This document shows, piece by piece, positions 1 through 7,276 of a stretch of DNA of 39,470 bases. Location: NCBI GenBank assembly GCA_017462985.1, contig JAFTQB010000007.1, positions 1 to 39,470 of the forward strand. The letters run 5' to 3'. The notes under the pieces were generated by a model that was given only the letters and a program-made list of their open reading frames with translations, was not told the origin of the DNA and ran no database searches. Positions within the stretch are counted from its first letter, which is position 1. Each line of letters opens with the position of its first letter. Both the position numbers and the translations under genes were made by a program. Source of the stretch: Clostridia bacterium. GTDB lineage: Bacteria; Bacillota; Clostridia; Christensenellales; Borkfalkiaceae.

Positions 1-5
1 AGTGG

Positions 6-554
6 ATGCAAACTATGGGTACGTCCATTGACGAACAAAGCAAGCAAAAGGCGTATTCGCTGTTTGAAGACGGTATAATTAACACGATTGAGGTTGGTAC
101 GGTAAAAGGTTTAAGACAAATCCACGCGTTCATTTTTGGCGGTTTATACGAGTTTGCAGGGCAAATCCGTAACGTTAATATTCGCAAAGGTGGTTTTACC
201 TTTGCGAATGCGTTGTATTTAGATGAAACGTTGCGCACGATTGAGAATATGCCCGAGGAAACCTTTGAGCAAATCGTGCAAAAGTACGTGGAAATGAATA
301 TAGCCCATCCTTTCCGTGAAGGAAATGGACGGACGACAAGAATTTGGCTAGATATGATTTTGAAGAAGAATCTTTTCAAATGTGTAGATTGGAGTCAGAT
401 TGACAAGAATGAATATCTTGAAGCTATGAAACGTAGCCTGGTTGACGCAAGCCAAATCTTTGACCTTTTGCTGAACGCATTGACGGATAAAATCGATGAT
501 AGAGAAATCTTTATAAAGGGTATTGATTATTCGTATTACTATGAAGAAGAGTAA
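6..554 (+). CDS. Fic family protein (probable protein adenylyltransferase), possibly 5'-partial
   Basis: Fic proteins usually transfer AMP from ATP to a target hydroxyl. The family motif HPFREGNGR is complete at residues 101-109 (His101 catalytic) and is followed by TTRIWLD. The order [29 protein letters not shown] and a C-terminal [10 protein letters not shown] matches the compact ~190-residue single-domain Fic proteins of Firmicutes. The frame is open to the first base of the window, so the true start may lie upstream; the ATG at 6 gives 182 residues, close to the family length. No inhibitory (S/T)xxxE(G/N) helix is visible, so an antitoxin, if any, would be outside. The gene ends at a stem-loop terminator and is AT-rich like the rest of the accessory zone. 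Family is sure; target unknown. Confidence 0.9.
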   Translation: MQTMGTSIDEQSKQKAYSLFEDGIINTIEVGTVKGLRQIHAFIFGGLYEFAGQIRNVNIRKGGFTFANALYLDETLRTIENMPEETFEQIVQKYVEMNIAHPFREGNGRTTRIWLDMILKKNLFKCVDWSQIDKNEYLEAMKRSLVDASQIFDLLLNALTDKIDDREIFIKGIDYSYYYEEE

Positions 555-561
555 CAAAAAA

Positions 562-593
562 CTAACCACCTCCGCGGTGGTTAGTCGCTTTTA
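562..593 (+). terminator. Stem-loop terminator after the Fic gene
   Basis: A 9 bp perfect stem (ctaaccacc 562-570 with ggtggttag 576-584) starts eight bases after the stop codon and is followed by a short T-rich stretch. The U tract is interrupted (tcgctttta), so efficiency may be modest. Confidence 0.65.
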
Positions 594-639
594 TGGTAGA
601 AAATAGTCGTATAATAAGACGAACAATGCGTGATCAAAT

Positions 640-717
640 TTTGGGTTGTTATTGGATGGGAAACGCTGAAAGCCCTTAAAATAAAGGGGTTGCGAAACCG
701 TCATATCGGTTAAATCC
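640..717 (+). repeat. Direct repeat copy 1 (degenerate att-like sequence)
   Basis: This stretch matches 2551-2630. From 660 to 717 the two copies differ by two substitutions and one missing base; upstream the match is weaker (TTGG-rich arm region). Both contain two small hairpins, one around cctttaaaataaagg and one around accg.catatcggt. Copy 1 lacks the tRNA 3' end found after copy 2, so it looks like the eroded partner of an integration pair (inference). Confidence 0.75.
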
Positions 718-835
718 TGATCCTTACAAAGATTTTGAGCGCACTGCCGTAATTCAATGCATTACAGTAGAAGATAGTGCCGATAAAATAATTGATGATA
801 AAGAGGCGATTATCAATACTATCATTAAAGAAATC

Positions 836-1204
836 GTGATAAAAAATGATATATTGAATAAAAAAGCCATTTCTTTGGATAATTGGTCGGCGTATCATTT
901 TAATTGTGACTGGATTTTTGGGAAAGAGAAAGACGGAAAACATTATTTTATGCTTATACACCCAGATGGTAGTTATGAGTTTTATAATAAGTTGGATGAT
1001 TTTTCGGGCTTTGATTTAGACATATTAAATGAATGTTCCGATTTTTTGACCGATCATAGACGAGCGGATCAAAGTAATCGTTCCGAGTTGTTCTTTTTGT
1101 TGGTAAACGAAGGGAAATACCTTACTCTTTTGGGAGGTGCAAAATCGCGTAAGAAGAGAAAGGATTTTACACACAAATATAAGAAGATTAAAAAGACCTA
1201 TTAG
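836..1204 (+). CDS. Unrecognised protein, probably an N-terminally truncated remnant
   Basis: I do not recognise this family. The GTG at 836 gives 122 residues, but it has no good ribosome site and the frame stays open and protein-like upstream to 680. The extra residues (for example NPDPYKDFERTAV at about 713-751) look like real coding sequence and run straight into direct repeat copy 1. The likely history is a longer gene whose 5' part was removed when the repeat was formed (inference). The product is soluble, with a mixed acidic/aromatic body (residues with HYFMLIHPDGSYEFYN) and a very basic tail (KSRKKRKDFTHKYKKIKK), which could bind nucleic acid. No terminator is obvious downstream. Confidence 0.5.
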   Translation: MIKNDILNKKAISLDNWSAYHFNCDWIFGKEKDGKHYFMLIHPDGSYEFYNKLDDFSGFDLDILNECSDFLTDHRRADQSNRSELFFLLVNEGKYLTLLGGAKSRKKRKDFTHKYKKIKKTY

Positions 1205-1283
1205 CACTTATCGAGTTTTTGCTTTTTTTATAAAGTTGTTTGTAATGTAAAAATAATAATATTTCTATTTTTTCCAATAATTA

Positions 1284-1312
1284 TTGACAATAAAAGTTTT
1301 TTTTGCTATACT
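1284..1312 (+). promoter_or_regulatory. Sigma-A promoter of the toxin-antitoxin pair
   Basis: TTGACA (1284-1289), a 17 bp spacer and TATACT (1307-1312) lie 19 bases before the antitoxin start. This is a near-consensus promoter. It also shows that an earlier in-frame TTG at 1284 is not the translation start. Confidence 0.85.
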
Positions 1313-1331
1313 AATGTTGAGAGGTATTAAA

Positions 1332-1526
1332 ATGACGAAAATTGAAACCTTGAAAAATTCAGCGCAAGTATTATTTGGTAGCGATACGCCTATCATAAAT
1401 GGGGAAGAGTATCTTGCCCTTTTAGATGGCGCGCAATCGCAAGCCGAGAAGGAATTTTACACCCAAATTTATAATTATTTGTTAGCGAAAAGACAAAAAG
1501 AAGTGATTGCCAATGAACACTACTAA
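1332..1526 (+). CDS. Small antitoxin partner of the zeta-like toxin
   Basis: A 64-residue acidic, helical protein directly upstream of a zeta-type toxin. The start is the ATG at 1332: GAGAGG lies 5-10 bases before it and the sigma-A promoter ends 19 bases upstream. It contains a repeated Ala/Gln/Glu pattern (LLDGAQSQAEKEF, residues 30-42) but no DNA-binding motif I can name. Its last 14 bases overlap the toxin ATG, the coupling usual for toxin-antitoxin operons. Epsilon antitoxins of the classical system are ~90 residues and work by blocking the toxin ATP site; this one is shorter and I assign the role from position only. Confidence 0.75.
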   Translation: MTKIETLKNSAQVLFGSDTPIINGEEYLALLDGAQSQAEKEFYTQIYNYLLAKRQKEVIANEHY

Positions 1527-2094
1527 AAAGTTTACAATTTTTGCTGGGGTGAACGGTGTAGGGAAAAGCACTTTATACTATTCCGAAGCGAATCGTGATT
1601 TGGGGATTAGATTGAATTCCGATGAAATCTTGCACTCCTTGGGATTGGATTGGAAAGATACGAGTGCTCAAGTTTTGGCAGGCAAAAAGCTTTTACAACT
1701 TCAAAAAGAATGTTTTTCGAATGGGGTTTCGTTTAACCAAGAAACGACTTTGAGCGGGAAAACTATTTTTAATGCAATAAAAAAAGCCAAAGAGTTGGGC
1801 TATACGATACATTTAAGATACGTTGGAGTGGCGAATCCCGAAATAGCTAAGGAACGCGTTGCACAACGAATTGCGAGAGGTGGACACGGGGTGTCCGAGG
1901 GAACGTTAGAAAGAAGATTTAGTGCCTCGAAAGAAAATTTTATTAAAATTTATCCGCTTTGTGATTCGGTTATTATTTACGATAATACGGAGCAAATGAC
2001 GTGTGTTGCTTCTATAAAATCAGGAAAATTAACGCTTATACAGCATATAGCTTGGGTTGATGAATTATTAAGAGAATTGGATTTAATAAAATGA
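1513..2094 (+). CDS. Zeta-toxin-like P-loop kinase
   Basis: A 193-residue P-loop protein with Walker A GVNGVGKST at residues 12-20, LNSDEI at about 36-41, NQETTLSGK near residue 75, and the ERVAQRIARGGHGV..GTLERRF segment typical of zeta-toxin/AAA_33 kinases. Known zeta toxins phosphorylate UDP-N-acetylglucosamine and so block cell-wall synthesis; whether this member does so cannot be read from the sequence. I chose the ATG at 1513 rather than the TTG at 1507 because it is the standard codon and the reading frame overlaps the antitoxin either way. A perfect palindromic terminator follows seven bases after the stop. The pair sits between two direct repeats and is probably cargo of a lost mobile element. 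Confidence 0.85.
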   Translation: MNTTKKFTIFAGVNGVGKSTLYYSEANRDLGIRLNSDEILHSLGLDWKDTSAQVLAGKKLLQLQKECFSNGVSFNQETTLSGKTIFNAIKKAKELGYTIHLRYVGVANPEIAKERVAQRIARGGHGVSEGTLERRFSASKENFIKIYPLCDSVIIYDNTEQMTCVASIKSGKLTLIQHIAWVDELLRELDLIK

Positions 2095-2100
2095 TAAAAA

Positions 2101-2140
2101 ATAAAACCTGTCGTGTAATATATTACACGACAGGTTTTAT
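2101..2140. terminator. 40 bp perfect palindrome, bidirectional terminator
   Basis: Two 19-base arms (2101-2119 and 2122-2140) are exact reverse complements with only two bases between them, and the arm ends are A/T runs. It lies immediately after the toxin gene. It could also serve as a recombination or protein-binding palindrome. Confidence 0.8.
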
Positions 2141-2550
2141 CATTTGTTGGGTAAATTACAGGTATGAAAAACTGTTTGGAAAAACCACTTCATCTTGTAT
2201 AAATTTTATTTTTTAATCAATATATGTTGTGGTTGTAGATTTAGAAATTGTTGGAAATCGTGTTATGCAGGAATGTATACAAGGGTTCGAAACCGCCTCT
2301 GCCGCAGATTTTTGAAAGAATCAATAATAGAACTTAAAAAACATATAATGTCGTTGCGCACACGCATGCGCGTGTATAGTTGTCCTCAGTTTGTAGATAA
2401 CTAAAATAGAATGCTTTATAAGATTAAAAAAACTTTTATAACAATAAAAAAAGACGAGGGAAAAAACCTCGTCTACATTCGTTAAATATAACATAATTGC
2501 ATAACTTATTAAAAATAATTTGCTCCAATGGATAAAAATAAAGAGAAATG
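2141..2550. other. Non-coding AT-rich stretch
   Basis: No convincing gene. Short open frames on both strands have no ribosome site and no protein-like composition. It holds a small hairpin (acacgc..gcgtgt at about 2361-2376) and a minus-strand terminator at 2444-2474. Confidence 0.6.
2444..2474 (-). terminator. Stem-loop terminator on the minus strand
   Basis: An 8 bp stem (agacgagg 2452-2459 with cctcgtct 2467-2474) is followed, on the minus strand, by a T run (complement of 2445-2451). No minus-strand gene upstream of it is visible, so it may be left over from a deleted gene. Confidence 0.6.
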
Positions 2551-2630
2551 AATTGGTGCGTATTTGGTGCAGAAACGCTGAAAGCCTTTAAAATAAAGGG
2601 GTTGCGAAACCGACATATCGGTTCAAATCC
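2551..2630 (+). repeat. Direct repeat copy 2 (att-like, ends in tRNA 3' end)
   Basis: Partner of 640-717. It begins with two closely spaced TTGGTGC motifs (2553-2559 and 2564-2570) that resemble integrase arm-binding repeats, then the conserved core 2572-2630, then a tRNA 3' end. This is the layout expected at one end of an element that integrated into a tRNA gene (inference). Confidence 0.75.
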
Positions 2631-2644
2631 GCCTAGTAGCTCCA
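2619..2644 (+). other. 3' fragment of a tRNA gene (integration scar)
   Basis: The sequence reads cGGTTCAAATCCgcc, a T-loop, then an acceptor 3' strand tagtagc, discriminator T and CCA. The 3' half of the T-stem (ccgcc) would need ggcgg on the 5' side, but the repeat supplies only the last three bases, so the 5' part of the tRNA is not here. Discriminator U plus this acceptor would fit a Thr, Gly or Cys tRNA; I cannot decide. Confidence 0.6.
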
Positions 2645-2650
2645 AGAAAA

Positions 2651-2679
2651 GGACCTGTATATTCATGCGGGTCTTTTTT
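2651..2679 (+). terminator. Terminator after the tRNA fragment
   Basis: A stem of gacctgta (2652-2659) with tgcgggtc (2666-2673, two wobble pairs) is followed by six T. It fits the native terminator of the tRNA gene whose 3' end remains. Confidence 0.65.
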
Positions 2680-2764
2680 GTTTGCATTTTTGAATTTCTT
2701 ATGCTCGGTGAAAATATCCTACAAAAGGTCTTATCATAATTAGAAAAAATTCGTTTTGACATTT

Positions 2765-2771
2765 TTCGACA
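2765..2771 (-). promoter_or_regulatory. Candidate 0A box upstream of spo0A
   Basis: TTCGACA is the exact reverse complement of the 0A box TGTCGAA bound by Spo0A. It lies 72 bases before the -35 element of spo0A, so autoregulation is possible. A 7-mer match can occur by chance. Confidence 0.4.
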
Positions 2772-2842
2772 AGATAATTCTGAATATTGTAAAATAATCA
2801 AAGAATATTTAACAATATTTTCAAATTATTGTAAAATAATGC

Positions 2843-2871
2843 TTCACAAGAATGAAATTTTGTAGTATAAT
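2843..2871 (+). promoter_or_regulatory. Sigma-A-type promoter of spo0A
   Basis: TTCACA (2843-2848), a 17 bp spacer and TATAAT (2866-2871). The predicted transcript start is about 50 bases before the chosen ATG. Three short copies of a gtaaaataat-like motif lie upstream. Confidence 0.65.
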
Positions 2872-2929
2872 ATACTTACCAAACGAAAGAAAGGGAAGTT
2901 TGGGAAAAAATTTTATGGAGCGTAGAATT

Positions 2930-3694
2930 ATGCGATTAAAAAGTATTATTTTGTTGGAATCCAATTCAGCTGTATTGGAACAATTACAAGAAGAACTTGC
3001 AAAAACTGCGGAGTTTCAAGTGGTATATGCGGGGGATGACGGGGACGAGGGCGTGCGGAGAATTATGCGTGAAAAGCCCGATATGGTAATCACGGGGATG
3101 TTTTTGAAGGGTACGGACGGTAGCGGCATTATCCAAGCCATTAAAAAGACGTGGCCTACGACGAAAATTATCGGCATGGGAATTGCAAACGACGCGCTCA
3201 TCGAAAAAGCGCTCAATATGGGCGCGGATTATTATTTGGTCAAGCCCTTTGCTTCCGACGCCGCGATGGAGCGTATTCGCGAGCTTTTAAAAGAGGATAG
3301 ACAAGCCGAGGGAAAGGACTTTGCCGCGAAAAAGCGTAAATCGGTAACGATCGACGAAAAGATTAGCGAAATTTTTATTTCCATTGGAATTCCCCCGCAT
3401 ATCAAAGGATATTCTTATCTTCGCGAAGGGATCAAGCTCACCGTTGAAAAACCGTACATCATCAATAGCGTAACAAAAGAACTGTATCCGACGATCGCCA
3501 CGATTTTCGATACTTCTGCGAGCAAGGTAGAAAGGGCGATTCGCCACGCGATCGAGGTGGCTTGGAATAGAGGTAGAATCGACGCCATCAACGCCATTTT
3601 CGGTACGCGCGTTTATTTGGGTACGGAAAAACCGACGAATAGCGAGTTTATTGCTTTGGTTGCGGACAAGCTGATCTTGGAGAGCATGGTATAA
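2930..3694 (+). CDS. spo0A: Spo0A-family response regulator with a degenerate receiver
   Basis: A 254-residue protein with an N-terminal receiver domain (about 1-120) and the Spo0A effector domain (about 140-254). The DNA-recognition segment SKVERAIRHAIEVAWNRG and the end PTNSEFIALVADKL match Spo0A almost exactly. Start: ATG 2930 has GGAG nine bases before; in-frame ATGs further up lack a good site. The receiver is abnormal: aligned with B. subtilis Spo0A, the phosphoacceptor Asp56 is Gly56 (in PDMVITGMFLKG), the acidic pair DD is ES, and the switch Thr is Gly, while the Lys of YLVKPF is kept. So normal phosphorelay control looks impossible (inference); the protein may be constitutive or respond to another signal. 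The last 77 bp are duplicated at 7906-7982. Confidence 0.93.
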   Translation: MRLKSIILLESNSAVLEQLQEELAKTAEFQVVYAGDDGDEGVRRIMREKPDMVITGMFLKGTDGSGIIQAIKKTWPTTKIIGMGIANDALIEKALNMGADYYLVKPFASDAAMERIRELLKEDRQAEGKDFAAKKRKSVTIDEKISEIFISIGIPPHIKGYSYLREGIKLTVEKPYIINSVTKELYPTIATIFDTSASKVERAIRHAIEVAWNRGRIDAINAIFGTRVYLGTEKPTNSEFIALVADKLILESMV

Positions 3695-3699
3695 ATGAA
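3623..3699 (+). repeat. spo0A 3'-end repeat, left copy (candidate attL)
   Basis: These 77 bp (last 23 codons, stop codon and five bases after it) match 7906-7982 with two differences, both silent T/C changes in third codon positions. This copy completes the intact spo0A gene but is not followed directly by a terminator of its own. Confidence 0.85.
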
Positions 3700-3822
3700 A
3701 GAGATTTCCTTTTATTTTGACCTATGAATATCGAAATATCCAACTAAAATATAGCAATAGACCTATAAATATTTTTTTATACCGATAAACTTTAATGATT
3801 TATTGGCTTGTTGATATGGTCG

Positions 3823-3860
3823 AAAATTCTCCTTTGGAAAATAAACCAAAGGAGAATTTT
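3823..3860 (+). promoter_or_regulatory. Hairpin that buries the integrase ribosome site / spo0A terminator
   Basis: Two 15-base arms (3823-3837 and 3846-3860) are perfectly complementary. The right arm contains AAAGGAGAA, the ribosome site of the integrase ATG at 3863, and is followed by a six-T run. The same structure can end spo0A transcripts and block translation of the integrase from read-through RNA. Confidence 0.7.
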
Positions 3861-3862
3861 TT

Positions 3863-4291
3863 ATGGAAAGAACAAGAGAAAGAGAGTTGGCGTGGCAAAT
3901 TGAAGAATTTATGATTTGTTGCAAAAGCAAACACCTTCGTCGCAAAACGATGATGAGTTACGAACAGTCGCTTCGGTTATTTGAACGGTGGTGCAAGAAA
4001 ACGTTAGATGTCTGTTATATTAATGAAATCGGCGAAAATGTTATATTTAGCTTGCTATCAATTTTGTCGTCTTATGGTATACGGTTTATCGATAAAATGT
4101 TTATCGTCGCAAGGACTCTTATCGTGTACGGGGCTTTGGCTATTAGGGCGGTCGGTTTTATTTATTTTTATCAAAGAAAGAGGATTCGTATTTTTTCTTG
4201 CAACGATAATAAGTTTGAGGACTTTGGAAGCCCGCTTCGTACAATAGTTCGAAGGTTGCCCGATTGTCGCCTATGCGGCGTAAATGCTTGA
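3863..4291 (+). pseudogene. Truncated tyrosine recombinase (integrase) N-terminus
   Basis: The first ~60 residues (RERELAWQIEEFMICC..., SYEQSLRLFERWCKK, INEIGENVI) match the N-terminal SAM-like core-binding domain of XerC/D-type integrases. After about position 4045 the likeness is lost, the frame becomes hydrophobic and unrelated, and the catalytic R-H-R-Y domain is absent; the tail then runs antisense into the AraC gene. The start is the ATG at 3863 with a strong but hairpin-buried ribosome site. Its place beside the spo0A 3' repeat is where an integrase gene is expected. Non-functional as a recombinase. Confidence 0.7.
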
Positions 4292-4940
4292 CGTATGCGA
4301 GCCGTAACTCGTTTACGTAGTCGGAAATCCCTCTTTTCAAATACCGATGAAAGACGCGGGAGATATGTGCGGGCGTATAACCAAGCGTGCGAGCAATCGT
4401 TTCGCGGGAAATCTTTTCCCGAAAATTTTCTTGTATGTACGTGAGAATTTTTCGCATTAGTGTTCCATCGTTACGATCTGTTGTTGAGGTGAAATGCAAC
4501 GCTTCGGCAAGCTCGGCCAAGAAAAGATTGACTGCCGCTTCCGTAACGCTTTCGCTTTTGCAAAAGAAATAGTCGTTGACAAGATTGATAAGTCTGTCGC
4601 AAAGGTTTCCGTCCTTGATTATACAGTTTGCGATTTGTCCGTTTTTCCTGCGTGCGTTGAATGTTTGCAGATAGCGAAAAGGGATAAGTATAACGTACGA
4701 TTTTTCGTTCGTGATTTGGCGGACACGCCGATATTCGTGCACGGCATAGCTGTCGATTATCGCGATACAATCGTCGTTGACAGTATAAGCCTTTTCATTG
4801 ACGGACAAACGATATTCTCCCCGTTTTAGAAGTAAAATTTCCAGATTCAAATGAAAGTGAGCGGCGTACGAATGGTCGCAGTTTTTGTGGACGATTAAAC
4901 GAGCTTGGTCCTCTCTGAATTTTTCATAATAACTATCCAT
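4158..4940 (-). CDS. AraC-family transcriptional regulator
   Basis: A 260-residue regulator. The N-terminal half (about 1-130) looks like a cupin-type sugar-sensing domain (HFHLNLEILLLKRGEYRLSVN); the C-terminal ~100 residues carry two helix-turn-helix units (ISRETIARTLGYTPAHISRVFHRYLKRGISDYVNELR). The second unit is less canonical (FELLYEAGFQSPQTYYRCKKKY) and the end is short, so some decay is possible. It is divergent from the GH3 gene and very probably regulates it. On the minus strand TATAAT (4952-4947) ends six bases before the ATG and no ribosome site is present, so the mRNA may be leaderless. The 3' end overlaps the integrase remnant on the other strand. Confidence 0.85.
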   Translation of the reverse strand: MDSYYEKFREDQARLIVHKNCDHSYAAHFHLNLEILLLKRGEYRLSVNEKAYTVNDDCIAIIDSYAVHEYRRVRQITNEKSYVILIPFRYLQTFNARRKNGQIANCIIKDGNLCDRLINLVNDYFFCKSESVTEAAVNLFLAELAEALHFTSTTDRNDGTLMRKILTYIQENFREKISRETIARTLGYTPAHISRVFHRYLKRGISDYVNELRLAYVKHLRRIGDNRATFELLYEAGFQSPQTYYRCKKKYESSFFDKNK

Positions 4941-4946
4941 GCAAAA

Positions 4947-4952
4947 ATTATA
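4947..4952 (-). promoter_or_regulatory. -10 element of the AraC gene
   Basis: TATAAT on the minus strand, six bases before the start codon. A -35 at 17 bp spacing is poor (TTTTAT). The predicted transcript would begin at or next to the ATG. Confidence 0.5.
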
Positions 4953-4986
4953 TCACAAAATGAGAGTAAATAAAAGCGTTTTGGGA

Positions 4987-5014
4987 TTGATTTTGGAATA
5001 ATTTCTGTTATAAT
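4987..5014 (+). promoter_or_regulatory. Promoter of the GH3 beta-glucosidase gene
   Basis: TTGATT (4987-4992), 16 bp spacer, TATAAT (5009-5014). It gives a leader of about 125 bases that contains the inverted repeat at 5087-5133. Confidence 0.65.
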
Positions 5015-5086
5015 AAAAATACCAAATCGGGATGTAGCATTAAAAAAGAACGAAAGAAAAATTCTTTGAAGATAAACAATAAAAGG

Positions 5087-5133
5087 ATAATATTGTAGTC
5101 TGGAGTTGTCCGACTCAAACTAAACAATATTAT
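5087..5133 (+). promoter_or_regulatory. Inverted repeat in the GH3 leader
   Basis: ataatattgt (5087-5096) and acaatattat (5124-5133) are exact reverse complements, with an inner agtc/gact pair. The structure ends a few bases before the ribosome site. It may be a regulator operator or an RNA hairpin that affects translation. Confidence 0.5.
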
Positions 5134-5146
5134 ATGAGAAGAAGAT

Positions 5147-7276
5147 ATGGATGAAATCAAGCAAAGAGCAAGAGAGATTCTTTCAACCATGAGTCTTGAG
5201 GAAAAGGCGGCGCAGTTGCTACAGGTATCGTATGCGGGCTTAACGAGGGTGCAGGCGGAGGAGTATGCACGTATCGGCGTGGGGTCTTTTTTGCATGTTT
5301 TCGGGGAAGATGCAAGGCATTTGCAGGAAATTGCCGTTTCCAACAAGAAAGTACCCCTCTTATTCGGTATTGACGCTGTGCACGGGCATTGTTTGAATAG
5401 AAAAGGAACGGTTTTCCCTTCGCAACTTTCTATGGCGTGCACGTTCGATATCGCGCTTGTGGAAGAAGCGGCAAGCGCAACCGCTAAAGAAGTGTCTGCG
5501 GACGGTCTGCATTGGGCATTTTCGCCTGTGCTGTGTCTTGGACGGGATATTCGTTGGGGAAGAGTGGGCGAAACCTTTGGAGAAGATAAATACCTGGCGG
5601 GTGAATTAGGCGCAGCCATGGTGCGCGGTTATCAGGGAAAAGATTGTTCAGAGAAAGGAAAAATTCTTGCATGTGCCAAGCATTACATAGGCTATGGTGA
5701 GGCGACGGGGGCGCGAGATTCCTACGACGCGGAAATGACCTATCGAAAGGTGAAAAGTGAATTGTTGCCGCCGTTTGAGCGTGCAGTGGAAGAAGGCTGC
5801 GCTACGGTGATGACGTCGCAGGGCTCGATAAGCGGAACTCCTTGTACGGTAGATGAAAAATTGCTGAAAGACATTCTGCGCGGCGACGTGAACTTTGACG
5901 GCTTTGTCGTAACCGATTGGAGAATTGTGGGATCCTTGCTGTTTGCGCAGAGGGTGGCGTCTACGTTTGAGGAAGCTTCTAAGCTCGTGGCGGAGAGTGG
6001 AAGCGATATGATTATGGCGTGGCCTGAATTTGCCGCTGCGGCGGTTGCGCTTGTGAAAGAAGGGGAATTGTCGGAACAGGTTCTTGATGAGGCGGTGGAG
6101 CATATTCTCGTCGTAAAGCTCAAGGCTGGACTATTCGAAAATCCTTATAAAGAGCAATCAAGCGATATTATCGGTTGCGTTGAACATCAAGAACTAAGCA
6201 AGAAGTTGTCGCGGGAATGTGTAACGTTGCTGAAAAACGATGGGATTTTGCCTTTAAGTAAAAAGGGAATGAAAATAGCCGTGGTAGGCGCGCAGGCGGA
6301 AGCCGTACGGGATATGTATGGGGATTGGACTTATTTTTCTCATCCGCGTCCCAATATCGACGCCATGCCTGAAAGACCGTATTGCACCTTATTAGAGGGC
6401 TTGCGCGAAGTGGCGGGAGAGGATTTTGAGGTTGTTTACGAAAAGGGTTGCAATATGCGTTCCGAGTTTGACGGCGGTGTAGAGAAAGCTGTTCTGTTAG
6501 CAAAGCATAGCGACGTTGTCGTGTTTGCGTTTGGAGATACCATATACGAGGTGGGTGAACATAAGGATAGGGCGAAAGCTGAATTAACTTTGTCGCAAAA
6601 AAAACTATTCGAGGCACTGACGGAAACGGGTACGCCGATCGTGTCTGTGATGATTGCTTCCAAGCCTTTATGTATATCCGAAGTGGACGAGGGGAGCGCA
6701 GCGTTGCTGACGGCTTTCAACCCGGGGGCATACGGCGGGGTTGCGTTGGCGGAAGTAATTTTTGGAAAAATCAATCCGAGCGGCAAGTTGAGTATTTCTT
6801 TTCCCTATCACGTGGGGCAACAACCTACCTATTACAACCATTTGCCCGGTTGGCATGCGGATTCTTACGTGGATACGCCGAAAGAGCCTCTATATGTTTT
6901 TGGAGAGGGCTTGTCGTACACCCGTTTCGAATATACCGACGAATTTTTCGATGAGGATACGCTTACGTTGCGCGTAAAGGTAAAAAATGTTGGAGAGAGA
7001 ACGGGTAAGGAAACTGTACAGGTGTATTTCAGGGATTTGGTGAGCAGCGTCATAACGCCTGTCAAACAGTTGATTGCTTTTGAAAAAATTCAATTGGAGG
7101 CAGGGGAGGAAAAAGAGGTGACGTTTTTGTTTTCGGCAAAAGATTTTTCTCTTATCGATAGAAAAGAAAGACGGATAGCCGAAAAGGGAGAGTTTGAAGT
7201 TATGGTGGGCGGAAGCTCCAAAGACGAAGATTTGCGCAAAGTTAGATTTACGATAAAGGAAGACGTAGTGTTTTAA
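5147..7276 (+). CDS. Glycoside hydrolase family 3 beta-glucosidase
   Basis: A 709-residue GH3 enzyme: (alpha/beta)8 domain (about 1-330), alpha/beta sandwich with the general-acid region (about 350-580) and a C-terminal fibronectin-type III-like domain (about 600-700). The nucleophile is Asp257 in GFVVTDW; other family motifs are GRVGETFGED (138-147) and CAKHY (176-180), and FGEGLSYT marks the linker to the third domain. No signal peptide, so it acts in the cytoplasm on imported short beta-glucosides or similar. The ATG at 5147 has AGAAGAAG just upstream. It is the main cargo of the element inserted at spo0A and is divergent from the AraC gene. No transporter is linked to it here. Substrate linkage cannot be told from sequence. 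Confidence 0.93.
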   Translation: MDEIKQRAREILSTMSLEEKAAQLLQVSYAGLTRVQAEEYARIGVGSFLHVFGEDARHLQEIAVSNKKVPLLFGIDAVHGHCLNRKGTVFPSQLSMACTFDIALVEEAASATAKEVSADGLHWAFSPVLCLGRDIRWGRVGETFGEDKYLAGELGAAMVRGYQGKDCSEKGKILACAKHYIGYGEATGARDSYDAEMTYRKVKSELLPPFERAVEEGCATVMTSQGSISGTPCTVDEKLLKDILRGDVNFDGFVVTDWRIVGSLLFAQRVASTFEEASKLVAESGSDMIMAWPEFAAAAVALVKEGELSEQVLDEAVEHILVVKLKAGLFENPYKEQSSDIIGCVEHQELSKKLSRECVTLLKNDGILPLSKKGMKIAVVGAQAEAVRDMYGDWTYFSHPRPNIDAMPERPYCTLLEGLREVAGEDFEVVYEKGCNMRSEFDGGVEKAVLLAKHSDVVVFAFGDTIYEVGEHKDRAKAELTLSQKKLFEALTETGTPIVSVMIASKPLCISEVDEGSAALLTAFNPGAYGGVALAEVIFGKINPSGKLSISFPYHVGQQPTYYNHLPGWHADSYVDTPKEPLYVFGEGLSYTRFEYTDEFFDEDTLTLRVKVKNVGERTGKETVQVYFRDLVSSVITPVKQLIAFEKIQLEAGEEKEVTFLFSAKDFSLIDRKERRIAEKGEFEVMVGGSSKDEDLRKVRFTIKEDVVF

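Noticed and set aside
2436-2801. 121-codon minus-strand frame across the tRNA fragment
   Set aside because: It crosses a terminator, the att-like repeat and the tRNA 3' end; composition is not protein-like.
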